Positions 36,524-45,376 of a DNA stretch of 59,212 nucleotides are shown piece after piece. Origin of the DNA: Pseudomonadota bacterium (GTDB lineage Bacteria; Pseudomonadota; Gammaproteobacteria; Xanthomonadales; Xanthomonadaceae); assembly GCA_030528565.1 (NCBI GenBank), contig JAUMYP010000012.1:1494-60705 (forward strand). The letters are read 5' to 3'. A model generated the notes under the pieces. It did no database searches. It saw nothing but the letters and a program-made list of their open reading frames with translations, and was not told the DNA's origin. How positions within the stretch are numbered: position 1 is the first letter of the stretch; each line of letters starts with the position of its first letter. The position numbers and the translations under genes are program-made.

Positions 36524-38020
36524 ATGAAACCCGTTCCTTTGTTATTGGCGCTGACTTCAGCTCTGGCGCTGGCCGCCTGCCAAAACATGACCACGTCCGA
36601 CAAGGACGCAAATGATGGCCGCCAGAAGCTCGGCTCGCTGGTATTCGAGCCCTGCACACTTGCCAGCCCGCAAATCAACAAGTCGATTGCCGCGCAATGC
36701 GCCACGCTGCAAGTTGCGGAAAACCCGGATGCGCCGGATGACCGCAGGCTTGATTTGCGCATTGCCTGGGTGCAGGCCGATAACCCGGCAGCGGCCGAGC
36801 CTGACCCGGTGTTCATGCTGGCCGGTGGGCCGGGACAATCGGCCATCCAGACCTTTCCGCAAGTGGAAACAGCTTTTGCCGATGTGCTGAAGAACCGCCA
36901 TGTGATCTTGCTTGACCAGCGCGGCACCGGCGGCTCCAACCTGCTGGCCTGCCCGCAGGATGAGACGGCCACGCAAGATGCCTCACCCGAAGCGATGCGC
37001 CATATGGCGCAGACCTGTGCAACGGCGCTGTCGCAAAAATCCGACCTGCGCTACTACACCACTACCAATGCGGTGCGTGACCTGGATGCGGTGCGGCAGG
37101 CCATTGGCGCTGAAAAAATCAATTTGATGGGGATTTCCTACGGCACCCGCGTGGCGCAGCAATATGCGCTGCGCTACCCGCAGCACACCCGCAGCCTGGT
37201 GCTGGATTCGGTGGTGCCCAATACCCAGCCGCTGGGCGGCATTTTTGCCCGCAATCTGGATGATGCGCTGGCGCTGTATTTTGCCCAGTGCCAGGGCGAT
37301 GCCGCTTGCCGCGAAAAACTCGGCGACACCCGCGCACAGCTGGATGCGCTGCTGGCACGACTCAGGCAGAGCCCGGTCGAGGTGCGCTATCGCGATGCCT
37401 CCACCCACGAGGAAACCCGCACCACACTCCCCGCCGACATGCTGGCCGGGCTGGTGCGCATGTATGCCTACATGCCGCAGGCCGCCGCACTCCTGCCCAA
37501 GCTGATTCACGATGCCCATGCCGGGCGCTATGAAGGCATCACTGCGCTGTCACAGATGCTCAGCAAGCAGATGGGGGAAAGCATGGCGATGGGCATGCAG
37601 CTTTCGGTGATTTGCGCCGAGGACGTGGGCAGCTTCAATGCAAGCGAAGCCGACCACAACACCGTGCTGGGGGCAGGGCTGACCAAAAGCATGGCCGCGA
37701 TGTGCGATGTCTGGCCGCGCGGCGCAGTCCCGGCAGACTTCCGCACGCCACTGACCGGCAAGATTCCGGTGCTGGCGATTTCCGGCGAGTTCGACCCGGT
37801 GACGCCACCGCGCTATGGCGATGAGGCCATCGCCAAGCTCGACCACGCCATCCATCTGGTGCTCAAAGGTCAGGGGCATAACGTCATTGGCGCAGGCTGC
37901 ATGCCGAAAGTATTTGCCCAGTTCGTCGAAACCGCATTCAGCGAGCCATTGCAAAGCAGCTGTCTTGACAATCTTTCCGCCGTGCCGCCGTTTACCTCTT
38001 TCAACGGGCCCAATCCATGA
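36524..38020 (+). CDS. Secreted lipoprotein alpha/beta hydrolase (tricorn/proline aminopeptidase type)
   Basis: 498 aa from the ATG at 36524, which has a Shine-Dalgarno (GGAG) and a tight signal peptide ending LALAACQN (lipobox). An in-frame ATG at 36488 would overlap the regulator stop; the conserved ATG in the decayed copy supports the downstream one. It has a nucleophile elbow GISYG, an acid in GEFDPVTPPRYG and a His in KGQGHN, with GGPGQSAIQTF as the oxyanion-region motif. This pattern belongs to the TAP-like C-terminal peptidase family. Substrate unknown. It is followed by natA with an ATGA overlap. Confidence 0.87.
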   Translation: MKPVPLLLALTSALALAACQNMTTSDKDANDGRQKLGSLVFEPCTLASPQINKSIAAQCATLQVAENPDAPDDRRLDLRIAWVQADNPAAAEPDPVFMLAGGPGQSAIQTFPQVETAFADVLKNRHVILLDQRGTGGSNLLACPQDETATQDASPEAMRHMAQTCATALSQKSDLRYYTTTNAVRDLDAVRQAIGAEKINLMGISYGTRVAQQYALRYPQHTRSLVLDSVVPNTQPLGGIFARNLDDALALYFAQCQGDAACREKLGDTRAQLDALLARLRQSPVEVRYRDASTHEETRTTLPADMLAGLVRMYAYMPQAAALLPKLIHDAHAGRYEGITALSQMLSKQMGESMAMGMQLSVICAEDVGSFNASEADHNTVLGAGLTKSMAAMCDVWPRGAVPADFRTPLTGKIPVLAISGEFDPVTPPRYGDEAIAKLDHAIHLVLKGQGHNVIGAGCMPKVFAQFVETAFSEPLQSSCLDNLSAVPPFTSFNGPNP

Positions 38021-38772
38021 TCAGCGCCGAAAACCTGCATAAAACCTTCCCCGGAAAGAGCAAGAAAGACGCCCCGGTCATCGCCGTCAACCATGTCAGC
38101 TTTACCGCGCATGATGGCCAAATCACCGGCCTGCTCGGCCCTAATGGCGCCGGCAAGACCACCACCATGCGCATGCTCTATACCCTGATGCAGCCGGAGC
38201 AAGGCCGGGTGCTGGTGGACGGCCACGACAGCGTGCGCGAAGCCGATGCGGTGCGTCGCATCCTCGGCGTGCTGCCCGATGCGCGCGGCGTGTACAAGCG
38301 CCTGACCGCGCGCGAGAACATCGAATACTTTGGCCGCCTGCATGGCATGAGCGATGCCCTCATCAACGAGCGCTTGGGCAAACTTGCCCGCGCCTTGCAG
38401 ATGGAAGACTTTCTTGACCGCCAGACCGAAGGCTTCAGCCAGGGGCAGCGCACCAAGACCGCAATCGCCCGCGCACTGATTCACGACCCGAAGAACGTGA
38501 TTCTGGACGAGCCCACCAATGGCCTGGACGTGATGACCACCCGTGGCCTGCGCGAATTTCTGCGCCAGCTGCGCGCAGAAGGCCGCTGCGTGATTTTCTC
38601 CAGCCACATCATGCAGGAGGTCGCCGCGCTGTGTGACCGCATCGTCATCATCGCCCAGGGGCGGGTGATGGCCGAGGGCACGCCCGATGAACTGCGCCAG
38701 CAGGCCGGGCTTGAAAACCTGGAAGACGCATTCGTGAAACTCATTGGCAGCGAGGAGGGCCTGTTCGCATGA
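38017..38772 (+). CDS. natA: ABC transporter ATPase (NatA-like)
   Basis: 251 aa. Walker A GPNGAGKTT near 45, signature FSQGQRTKTAIARAL, Walker B NVILDEPTNGLDV and an SSHIMQEVAAL H-loop. This resembles the NatA sodium-export ATPases. It overlaps the hydrolase and the permease gene by 4 bp each. The gene symbol is by similarity; the substrate is not proved. Confidence 0.88.
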   Translation: MISAENLHKTFPGKSKKDAPVIAVNHVSFTAHDGQITGLLGPNGAGKTTTMRMLYTLMQPEQGRVLVDGHDSVREADAVRRILGVLPDARGVYKRLTARENIEYFGRLHGMSDALINERLGKLARALQMEDFLDRQTEGFSQGQRTKTAIARALIHDPKNVILDEPTNGLDVMTTRGLREFLRQLRAEGRCVIFSSHIMQEVAALCDRIVIIAQGRVMAEGTPDELRQQAGLENLEDAFVKLIGSEEGLFA

Positions 38773-39974
38773 GCCGCCAACAACACAGCCGCTTTGCCAC
38801 CCTCTGGACGGTGATGAAAAAGGAATTGCGCGATTTCTCGCGCGACCGCAAAACCTTGCTGATGACCCTGCTGCTCGGCCCGCTGCTGTATCCACTCATC
38901 ATGCTGGGCATGGGCAAGCTCACCGAACTGCGCATCAGCACCCAGCTGGAAAAACCGCTGGAAATCCCGGTTGTCGGCCATGAACACGCCCCCAACCTGA
39001 TGGCCTTTCTTGCCAGCTACGACATCCGCCCGCAGAAAGACCCGCCCCAGGATGTGGAGGCCGCCATCCGCGCGCAGCGCGAAGATGTGGCACTCATCAT
39101 TGAGCCTGCCTTTGCCGAGCAATGGCAAAATGGCGAGCCTGCGCGCGTGCTGCTGCTGGCCGACTCCACCCGGCGCGCGGCAGAAATCCCGATGCAGCGG
39201 CTAACGCGCGTCCTGCAAGCCTATGGCAGCAGCACCGGCAGCCTGCGGCTCCTGGCGCGCGGTATCAACCCGGCGGTCACCCAGGCCATCGCCATCGACC
39301 ACAAAGACCTGGCCACCCCCGAAGCCAAACGCGGCATGCTGCTGGCCGTCATCATGCCCCTGATTCTGTTGATTTTCGCCTTTATCGGCGGCGCGCACCT
39401 GTCGATGGACAGCACCGCTGGCGAGCGCGAGCGGCAATCGCTGGAGCCACTCCTGACCACGCCCGCCGCGCGCGAAGCCCTGGTCAGCGGCAAAATGCTG
39501 GCCGCCGCCGCCATTGGTATCACTGGCATCTTGCTCACCCTTATCGCCTTCAAGCTCAGCGCCACCCTGGTCGGCACCGGCATGGCGAAGATGATGGATG
39601 TCAGCCTCAGTGCCATCGCGCAAATGCTGCTGGTACTGCTGCCACTGGTGCTGATTGGCACCGCACTCTTGACCGCGCTCTCGTCCTACGCCAAGAGCAT
39701 GAAAGAAGCCCAGGCCAACCTCACCTGGCTACTGTTCCTGCCGATGCTGCCCGCCTATGCACTGATGGCCTACCCGCTGAAAGACACCGCACTATGGCAG
39801 TACGCCGTGCCGTTCCTGTCGCAGAACCAGATGCTCTCGCGCATCTCGCGCGGCGATGCCATCGCCACAGAGCAATGGGGCGTGTATCTGGCCTCGGCCT
39901 TGCTGCTGGCCGCCCTCCTCTGGCTGATTGCAGTGTGGCGCTACAAGCAGGAGAAGCTCGCCATCAGCAGCTAA
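38769..39974 (+). CDS. natB: ABC transporter permease (NatB-like)
   Basis: 401 aa. One N-terminal helix (about 37-57), a large extracytoplasmic domain, then five or six C-terminal helices starting GMLLAVIMPLILLIFAFIGG. ERERQSLEPLLTTPAAREALV is the typical ABC-2/NatB coupling segment. It is paired with the ATPase before it. The operon ends at the hairpin 40006-40033. Confidence 0.88.
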   Translation: MSRQQHSRFATLWTVMKKELRDFSRDRKTLLMTLLLGPLLYPLIMLGMGKLTELRISTQLEKPLEIPVVGHEHAPNLMAFLASYDIRPQKDPPQDVEAAIRAQREDVALIIEPAFAEQWQNGEPARVLLLADSTRRAAEIPMQRLTRVLQAYGSSTGSLRLLARGINPAVTQAIAIDHKDLATPEAKRGMLLAVIMPLILLIFAFIGGAHLSMDSTAGERERQSLEPLLTTPAAREALVSGKMLAAAAIGITGILLTLIAFKLSATLVGTGMAKMMDVSLSAIAQMLLVLLPLVLIGTALLTALSSYAKSMKEAQANLTWLLFLPMLPAYALMAYPLKDTALWQYAVPFLSQNQMLSRISRGDAIATEQWGVYLASALLLAALLWLIAVWRYKQEKLAISS

Positions 39975-40005
39975 CAGCAGGTTGATACCGCGAAAGCCCA
40001 AGAAC

Positions 40006-40033
40006 AAACCCGGCCACATGCCGGGTTTTGTTT
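40006..40033. terminator. Bidirectional terminator after natB
   Basis: AAACCCGGC-CACAT-GCCGGGTTT (40006-40028), followed by TGTTT on the plus strand and flanked by an A/T-rich stretch on the minus side. It separates natB from the converging gene at 40033. Confidence 0.85.
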
Positions 40034-40533
40034 CAATCGCAAGCCTTGCCTTCCATGCGGAAATCCAGGGCGAATTTCGGCACATCCGGGGACGGGCCGG
40101 CATTCATGGCGTCTTGCAGATAGATGCGGCTGCGCCCCTGGGCATCGAGTTTGGGCGGTGTCGCCTTGCCCGGATGCCGCCAGACGCGCAACACCGCCTG
40201 CTGCGTGGGACAGGCCGCGCTGGGGATACGCACGATGTCATTGAGCAGCCAGCCCGTCGCTGTGCTGGGCTTGGCCACGCTGGCATCCTGCAACAGCGCG
40301 CGTGGCCGGCACTGGCTGCTGCTTTGCACCACTTCCACCTGATAAGGCTGCGCCGGGTTACCGGTGAACTGCCCCTGCGCGCGGCTACAGGTTTCAGGAA
40401 TGGTGCGCATGCCATGCAGCACGCCGACCGACTGCGGCGCGGCCGCTTGCCGGGTGATTTCCGGATTTTCCTGCGCCGCCTGGGCAATACCGCTGCTGCA
40501 TAACAGGACGCTCATCATCAAAAACCGCTGCAT
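40033..40533 (-). CDS. Hypothetical secreted protein
   Basis: 166 aa from the ATG at 40533; a TTG two codons upstream was rejected. The N-terminus MQRFLMMSVLLCSSGIAQAAQ is a signal peptide. The mature part has four Cys (SRAQGQF, SSSQCRPRALL, SAACPTQQ, GKACD regions) that could form disulfides. I do not recognise a domain. It is a single gene between convergent and divergent neighbours. Confidence 0.75.
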   Translation of the reverse strand: MQRFLMMSVLLCSSGIAQAAQENPEITRQAAAPQSVGVLHGMRTIPETCSRAQGQFTGNPAQPYQVEVVQSSSQCRPRALLQDASVAKPSTATGWLLNDIVRIPSAACPTQQAVLRVWRHPGKATPPKLDAQGRSRIYLQDAMNAGPSPDVPKFALDFRMEGKACD

Positions 40534-40684
40534 CTGCAATATCCCGGTCAGCTCAAAACGGCATCAGCCTGTCATGCTGCGGCTGAACCCTATCTGTGCA
40601 CTCCCACCATCAGCAGGCTGCATACAAGCATTTCACCGGAAAGGTTTACACTCGAAACGTCTTTCAACCCAAAAGGTGACTACC

Positions 40685-42250
40685 ATGCCTCCCCAACTTC
40701 CCTGGCAGGTTTCCCTGCAACACTCTCTGGGCAATTATCTGCCGCATCTGCTTGGCGGTATTGCCATCCTTCTGATTGGTTGGCTGGTAGCACTGGCGCT
40801 GGCAGCAGGCACCCGCAAGGGACTCTCGGCGGTCGGCCTCAACCGGCGCTTGAATGGCGCAACACCGGAGGCTTCGGACTTCAACTACGAAAAACTGGCC
40901 GCACGGCTGGTGTTCTGGTTCGTGCTGCTGCTGGCCGCGCTCGGCATGTTCAGCGTGTTCAATGTTGATGGCGTTTCCGGCCCGCTGTCGGTGCTTGCCT
41001 CCACGGTGCTCGGCTACCTGCCGCGCATTTTGCTGGCGCTCCTGCTCGCCGTGCTCGGCTGGATTGTCGCCACCCTGGTGCGCAGCCTGATTAACCGCGG
41101 CCTCAATGCCACACGGCTTGACGAGAAGCTCTCCGAAGGCGCGGACATGCCGCCGGTTTCCAATGCCATGGGCAATGTCGCCTATTGGCTGGTGCTGCTG
41201 CTGTTCCTGCCCGCGATTGTCGGCGTGCTGCAAATCGAAGGTCTGATGACGCCGCTGACGCTGATGACCAACGACATCATGGGCATGCTGCCGAATATCT
41301 TTGTGGCGGTGTTCTTTGCCATCGGCGGCTGGGTGGTCGCCAAACTGGTACGCGGCCTGGTCAGCAACCTGCTGGCCTCGACCCGCATCGACCAGTTCTC
41401 CGCGCGCAATGAAGCCACCCGCGACCTGCGCCTGTCGCAACTGGGCGGCACGCTGGCATTCATCCTGATTTTCGTCCCGGCGCTGATTGCGGCACTGGAT
41501 GCGCTCAAGATTGAAGCCATTTCTGCACCACTGACGCGGATGCTGGACATCATGGTTTCGGCCATTCCCGGCATTCTCGCCGCCACCACGGTGCTGCTGC
41601 TGGCCTGGTTCATTGGCCGCTTTGCCGCCGACGTGATTGCCCGCCTGCTCTCCAGCCTGGGGCTTGACCGCCTGCCCGAACGCCTGGGTCTGGGGCATGT
41701 CTTCCCGGTAGCCGCAAAACCCGAAGCAGATGCGGCAGCGGAAAAAACCGGCCTGACCGAAAGCGTTTCCGCCATCCCGGCACGTGCACCGACTTCGCTA
41801 TCGGATTTTGCCGGCAAGCTGGCGCTGTTCTTCATCATGCTGTTTGCCACCGTCGAGGCCGCTGACCTGGTCGGCTTTACCGCCATCCGCGACCTTGCCA
41901 CCACCTTCATCGCCTTTGGTGGCGACATCCTGCTGGGTCTGACCATCCTGGTGATTGGCTATTGGCTGGCAAACCTGGCCGCACTGGCCATCCAGCGCGC
42001 CAACGCTGGCAATGCACTGCTGCTCTCGCGTATCGCCCGCGTGGCCATCACCGCCCTGGTACTGGCGATGGGACTGCGCGCGATGGGCGTTGCCAATGAC
42101 ATCGTGTATCTGGCCTTTGCCCTGACCCTGGGCGCGGTGGCGGTGGCGCTGGCCATTGCCTTTGGCGTCGGCGGCCGCCATGCCGCAGGCCGCATCGCCG
42201 AGCACTGGGCGCAGCAATATCTGGACAAAAAGCGCAACCAGGACAGCTGA
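40685..42250 (+). CDS. Mechanosensitive-channel-like membrane protein with repeated TM-helix motifs
   Basis: 521 aa from the ATG at 40685 (Shine-Dalgarno AAGGTGAC). At least ten hydrophobic helices in a repeating pattern, with LPRILLALLLAVLGWIVATL, LPNIFVAVFFAIGGWVVAKL and IPGILAATTVLLLAWFIGRF spaced through the chain, which is the conserved TM-helix repeat of small-conductance channel-related proteins. No MscS beta-domain is visible after the last helix. A channel role is probable but not certain. Confidence 0.78.
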   Translation: MPPQLPWQVSLQHSLGNYLPHLLGGIAILLIGWLVALALAAGTRKGLSAVGLNRRLNGATPEASDFNYEKLAARLVFWFVLLLAALGMFSVFNVDGVSGPLSVLASTVLGYLPRILLALLLAVLGWIVATLVRSLINRGLNATRLDEKLSEGADMPPVSNAMGNVAYWLVLLLFLPAIVGVLQIEGLMTPLTLMTNDIMGMLPNIFVAVFFAIGGWVVAKLVRGLVSNLLASTRIDQFSARNEATRDLRLSQLGGTLAFILIFVPALIAALDALKIEAISAPLTRMLDIMVSAIPGILAATTVLLLAWFIGRFAADVIARLLSSLGLDRLPERLGLGHVFPVAAKPEADAAAEKTGLTESVSAIPARAPTSLSDFAGKLALFFIMLFATVEAADLVGFTAIRDLATTFIAFGGDILLGLTILVIGYWLANLAALAIQRANAGNALLLSRIARVAITALVLAMGLRAMGVANDIVYLAFALTLGAVAVALAIAFGVGGRHAAGRIAEHWAQQYLDKKRNQDS

Positions 42251-42265
42251 TTCAAGTCCACAACC

Positions 42266-42302
42266 AAACGGCGGCCCGGGCAAATTCCGGGTCGCCGTTT
42301 TT
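42266..42302 (+). terminator. Strong terminator after the channel-like gene
   Basis: AAACGGCGGCCCGG and CCGGGTCGCCGTTTTT pair around GCAAATT with one bulge, ending in a T-run. It follows the stop at 42250. Confidence 0.9.
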
Positions 42303-42359
42303 CATGGCCGCCTGCCCGCGTAAAATTGGCAGCCTTATCCCCAACAATGGAGCCAGCTC

Positions 42360-42911
42360 ATGGGCCTTAGTCGCGTCACCACCGGCAAAAATCCGCCGGA
42401 TGAAATCAACGTCATCATCGAAATCCCCAAGGACGCCGACCCGGTCAAATACGAGGTGGACAAGGAATCCGGCGCGATTTTCGTTGACCGCATCCTGTCA
42501 ACGCCGATGCGCTACCCCTGCAACTACGGCTATGTGCCGCATACGCTTTGCGGCGACGGCGACCCGGCCGATGTACTGGTGATTCTGCACCTGCCGCTGT
42601 TGCCAGGCAGCGTGGTGCGCTGCCGCCCGGTTGGCGTTTTGCGGATGTCCGACGAAGCCGGCAGCGATGAAAAACTGATTGCCGTGCCGGTATCCAAGAT
42701 TTACTCGCGCTATGCCGATATTGAAAACGTCAGCGAACTCAGCTCGCACTGGGTGGAGCGCATCGGCCACTTCTTTGAGCACTACAAGGACCTTGAAAAA
42801 GGCAAATGGGTCAAGATTGCCGGCTGGGGCGATGCCGAAGAAGCCAAGACCATCCTGCGCGATGCCGTTGAACGCTTCAACGCACTACCGGAAGCAGAAA
42901 AAGTTTTCTGA
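42360..42911 (+). CDS. ppa: Inorganic pyrophosphatase
   Basis: 183 aa. Family I soluble PPase: PMRYPCNYGYVPHT and the metal-binding DGDPADVL are present, with KWVKIAGWGDAEEAK near the end. It hydrolyses PPi to two Pi, pulling biosynthetic reactions. A Shine-Dalgarno GGAG precedes the ATG. The same window encodes a PPi-using phosphofructokinase. Confidence 0.96.
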   Translation: MGLSRVTTGKNPPDEINVIIEIPKDADPVKYEVDKESGAIFVDRILSTPMRYPCNYGYVPHTLCGDGDPADVLVILHLPLLPGSVVRCRPVGVLRMSDEAGSDEKLIAVPVSKIYSRYADIENVSELSSHWVERIGHFFEHYKDLEKGKWVKIAGWGDAEEAKTILRDAVERFNALPEAEKVF

Positions 42912-42920
42912 GCCCGCCCA

Positions 42921-42951
42921 CCCCTGCCCGCCTCCGCTGGCAGGGGTTTTT
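42921..42951 (+). terminator. Terminator of ppa
   Basis: CCCCTGCC and GGCAGGGG (42921-42946) around a 10-nt loop, followed by TTTTTG. It lies 10 nt after the ppa stop. Confidence 0.92.
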
Positions 42952-43029
42952 GCTTGTGCTGCAAAAGCCTGTTCTGTGCATGGGTTACACCGCAAAGGCA
43001 CCATCCATACCGGAAGTGTGTTGCCGGGC

Positions 43030-44562
43030 TTACAGCAGCCACTCAATCGGCAACAACGCACACAGCCACACCAGAAAACGGGTTATCGCGCTGCTTTTCG
43101 GCTCGCTGTCAAACGCGACGGTTTGGCCGTTTTCCAGGGTTTGCCACTGCAAATCGCCCTTGGGGGTCAGTGCCACGCTGTAGGTATGCCTGGCCTGATG
43201 TTGTCTGAAGCTATCTGCAAGCTGGGCGGCCAGCGTCGGGCTGTCGATTAAAAACCCCATTTCGGTATTCAACTGTGCCGAGCGCGGGTCCATGTTGAAC
43301 GAGCCGACAAACAGGGTTTGGCCGTCCACGGCGAAGGTTTTGGCATGCAGGCTGGCTCCGCTGCTGCCACCGACTGCGCCTTTTTCTGCCGCCGTGACGG
43401 TGGCATCGGGCTTGAGTTCAAACAGCCTGACGCCTGCGCGCAGCAGGTCTTTGCGGTATTTGGCATAGCCTGCGTGTACCGGGGCGACATCGGTGGCGGA
43501 CAGCGAGTTGGTCAGCACGGTGACGTTTTTGCCCTTCTGCGCCAGCGCCCCCAGCCAATCCGTGCCGTTTTGCGTGGGCACAAAATAAGGCGAAACAATC
43601 AGCAATTCTTTTTGCGCGGCATCCATTACCGGGCCGATATGCGCCAGCACGGTGTTTTCCGGCAGGGCTTTGCCCAGACCCTTGGCCGGGTCATCGCTGA
43701 TAAGGGTGGTCTTGACCCATTCCAGCGGCAGGCTGCCCTCGCCCAGCTGGCGGGCAAAATCGGAGGCCGCCAGGGCTTTCAGATAGTCCCGGGTTTCGGC
43801 GTTTTGCGCAGGGGCGGTATCGAAAGGCACAGCCGCTGCGCTGATGATGTTTTCTGCCGGATAAGCGGATTCGCTCGCCCAGTAGCGGTCAAAATCCTGA
43901 CCCACATCACGCGCGGCGGCACCGGCGGCAGAAACGTCCAGGTCGGCAAACATCACGCCATTGCCAGCGCCGAAATACTCATCGCCGACGTTGCGACCGC
44001 CAATGATGGTGACCGTGCCGTCAGCGGTAAAGGATTTGTTGTGCATGCGGCGGTTGAGGCGGAAAAAGTCGCTCAAATACGCCACCGGGCGAAAGCCGCG
44101 CTGCATGAACGGGTTGAACAGCCGCACTTCGATATTGGGATGGGCATTGACGGCCGCCAGCAGGCCGTCAATGCCTTTGGTGTTGTTGTCATCCAGCAGC
44201 AGGCGCACACGCACACCGCGTTCGGCGGCCTTGTACAGGCTCTGCAGCAGCAGGCGACCCGAAGTATCGTCATGCCAGATGTAGTACTGCACATCCAGCG
44301 TGTGCTGCGCCGCTTCAGCCAAGGCCAAACGCGCCAAAAAGGCATCGCGGCCATCGCGCAGCGGATACACGCCTGAAAGCCCCGGATGCGCCTGGATTTG
44401 CGGCAGGAAATGCGCCGCCAGCGCACTGCTTTCGGCCTGCGGCGGCAAGCTGTGCGAAACGCTGCGGCCACTGTTGTCGGGCAACTTTTTGTGGGTGATG
44501 AAGGCAGTGACGGCCAATACAGCGGCGACTGCCAGTAAAAAGAGGATGATTTTTCTCAACAT
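43030..44562 (-). CDS. Phospholipase D-like protein (YmdC/ClsC-type)
   Basis: 510 aa. An N-terminal signal-anchor helix (residues 4-22) is followed by two HKD motifs: MHNKSFTADG near 172 and LHAKTFAVDG near 410, each with the downstream Gly/Ser/Asn residues (GGRNVGDEY and GSFNMDPRS). This is the cardiolipin synthase/PLD arrangement of YmdC-like proteins. Phospholipid transfer is probable; substrate is not determined. Confidence 0.9.
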   Translation of the reverse strand: MLRKIILFLLAVAAVLAVTAFITHKKLPDNSGRSVSHSLPPQAESSALAAHFLPQIQAHPGLSGVYPLRDGRDAFLARLALAEAAQHTLDVQYYIWHDDTSGRLLLQSLYKAAERGVRVRLLLDDNNTKGIDGLLAAVNAHPNIEVRLFNPFMQRGFRPVAYLSDFFRLNRRMHNKSFTADGTVTIIGGRNVGDEYFGAGNGVMFADLDVSAAGAAARDVGQDFDRYWASESAYPAENIISAAAVPFDTAPAQNAETRDYLKALAASDFARQLGEGSLPLEWVKTTLISDDPAKGLGKALPENTVLAHIGPVMDAAQKELLIVSPYFVPTQNGTDWLGALAQKGKNVTVLTNSLSATDVAPVHAGYAKYRKDLLRAGVRLFELKPDATVTAAEKGAVGGSSGASLHAKTFAVDGQTLFVGSFNMDPRSAQLNTEMGFLIDSPTLAAQLADSFRQHQARHTYSVALTPKGDLQWQTLENGQTVAFDSEPKSSAITRFLVWLCALLPIEWLL

Positions 44563-44645
44563 ACGCCGGGATTCCTCTCACCAGGTGACAGTGCCTGGCA
44601 TCTGGACATGGATGGCCACCTGTCCATGTTTGTGCCCAAACCAGT

Positions 44646-45365
44646 TCAGTTCCAGCCCGGCATTTTTTCCGGGTTCAGCCCGGAGACTTCAAAGGTGACG
44701 CTGCGGGTGCCGGAGGGTTTGACCGGGAACTCGATGGTGACTTCTTGCGATGTCTTGAAAATCCGCCACAGCGCGCGGTGGTCGGTGATGAACATGGCGA
44801 TGGCTTCATCGGTATCCGGGCGCGAGCCGCGCAGAGTGCGGCTCTTGCCGTCGATGGTCAGTTTGAGGTTGCAGCCGGAATAGCAGTTGAAGTCGCCACG
44901 CTTGAGCACCAGGTAGCTGGAGCGCCCCCATTCGGGGTGGTCGCGGAAAATCAGTTGCACCGGGGTGCGGCCGCCATCCAGTTCAATGCGCTGTTTGGCA
45001 TCAATGGCGGCAGTCAGTTGCCGCCCCTTGCCCGCCGGATTGTCCTGATAGTTCCACAGGTATTGCAGGCGGCGCGTGGCGCGGATTTCCTTGACCCGGC
45101 TTTCCAGCTCGGCATAGCGGCTTTCGGCCTCGCGCGCGGCTTCAGTACCGGCGTGGTTGCGACGCAGGAAGTCGGCCTGCGCCCAGGCGCGCTCCCAGTT
45201 TTCTTCGGCCAGTGCGTCTGCAAACGCCTTTTGCGCAGGCGCGGCCGCCGCTTCGCGCTGCGCCGCCTCGCGGGCGGCGACTGCTGCCGGGTCTTCTGCC
45301 GGTTTGCAGGCGGCCAGCGACAGCAGCAGCAGCGGCAGCCATGCACGGGGTTTCATCTGCGCCAT
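44646..45365 (-). CDS. Hypothetical lipoprotein
   Basis: 239 aa. AAGGAGG six nt before the ATG at 45365 fixes the start. Lipobox SLAAC places the lipidated Cys at 20. An Ala/Glu-rich helical segment (about 25-95) is followed by a beta-rich domain with CYSGCNLKLTIDG near 160. The domain is not known to me. It follows the M1 peptidase by 11 nt in the same direction, so it probably shares its transcript. Confidence 0.8.
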   Translation of the reverse strand: MAQMKPRAWLPLLLLSLAACKPAEDPAAVAAREAAQREAAAAPAQKAFADALAEENWERAWAQADFLRRNHAGTEAAREAESRYAELESRVKEIRATRRLQYLWNYQDNPAGKGRQLTAAIDAKQRIELDGGRTPVQLIFRDHPEWGRSSYLVLKRGDFNCYSGCNLKLTIDGKSRTLRGSRPDTDEAIAMFITDHRALWRIFKTSQEVTIEFPVKPSGTRSVTFEVSGLNPEKMPGWN

Positions 45366-45376
45366 CGCCTGCCTCC

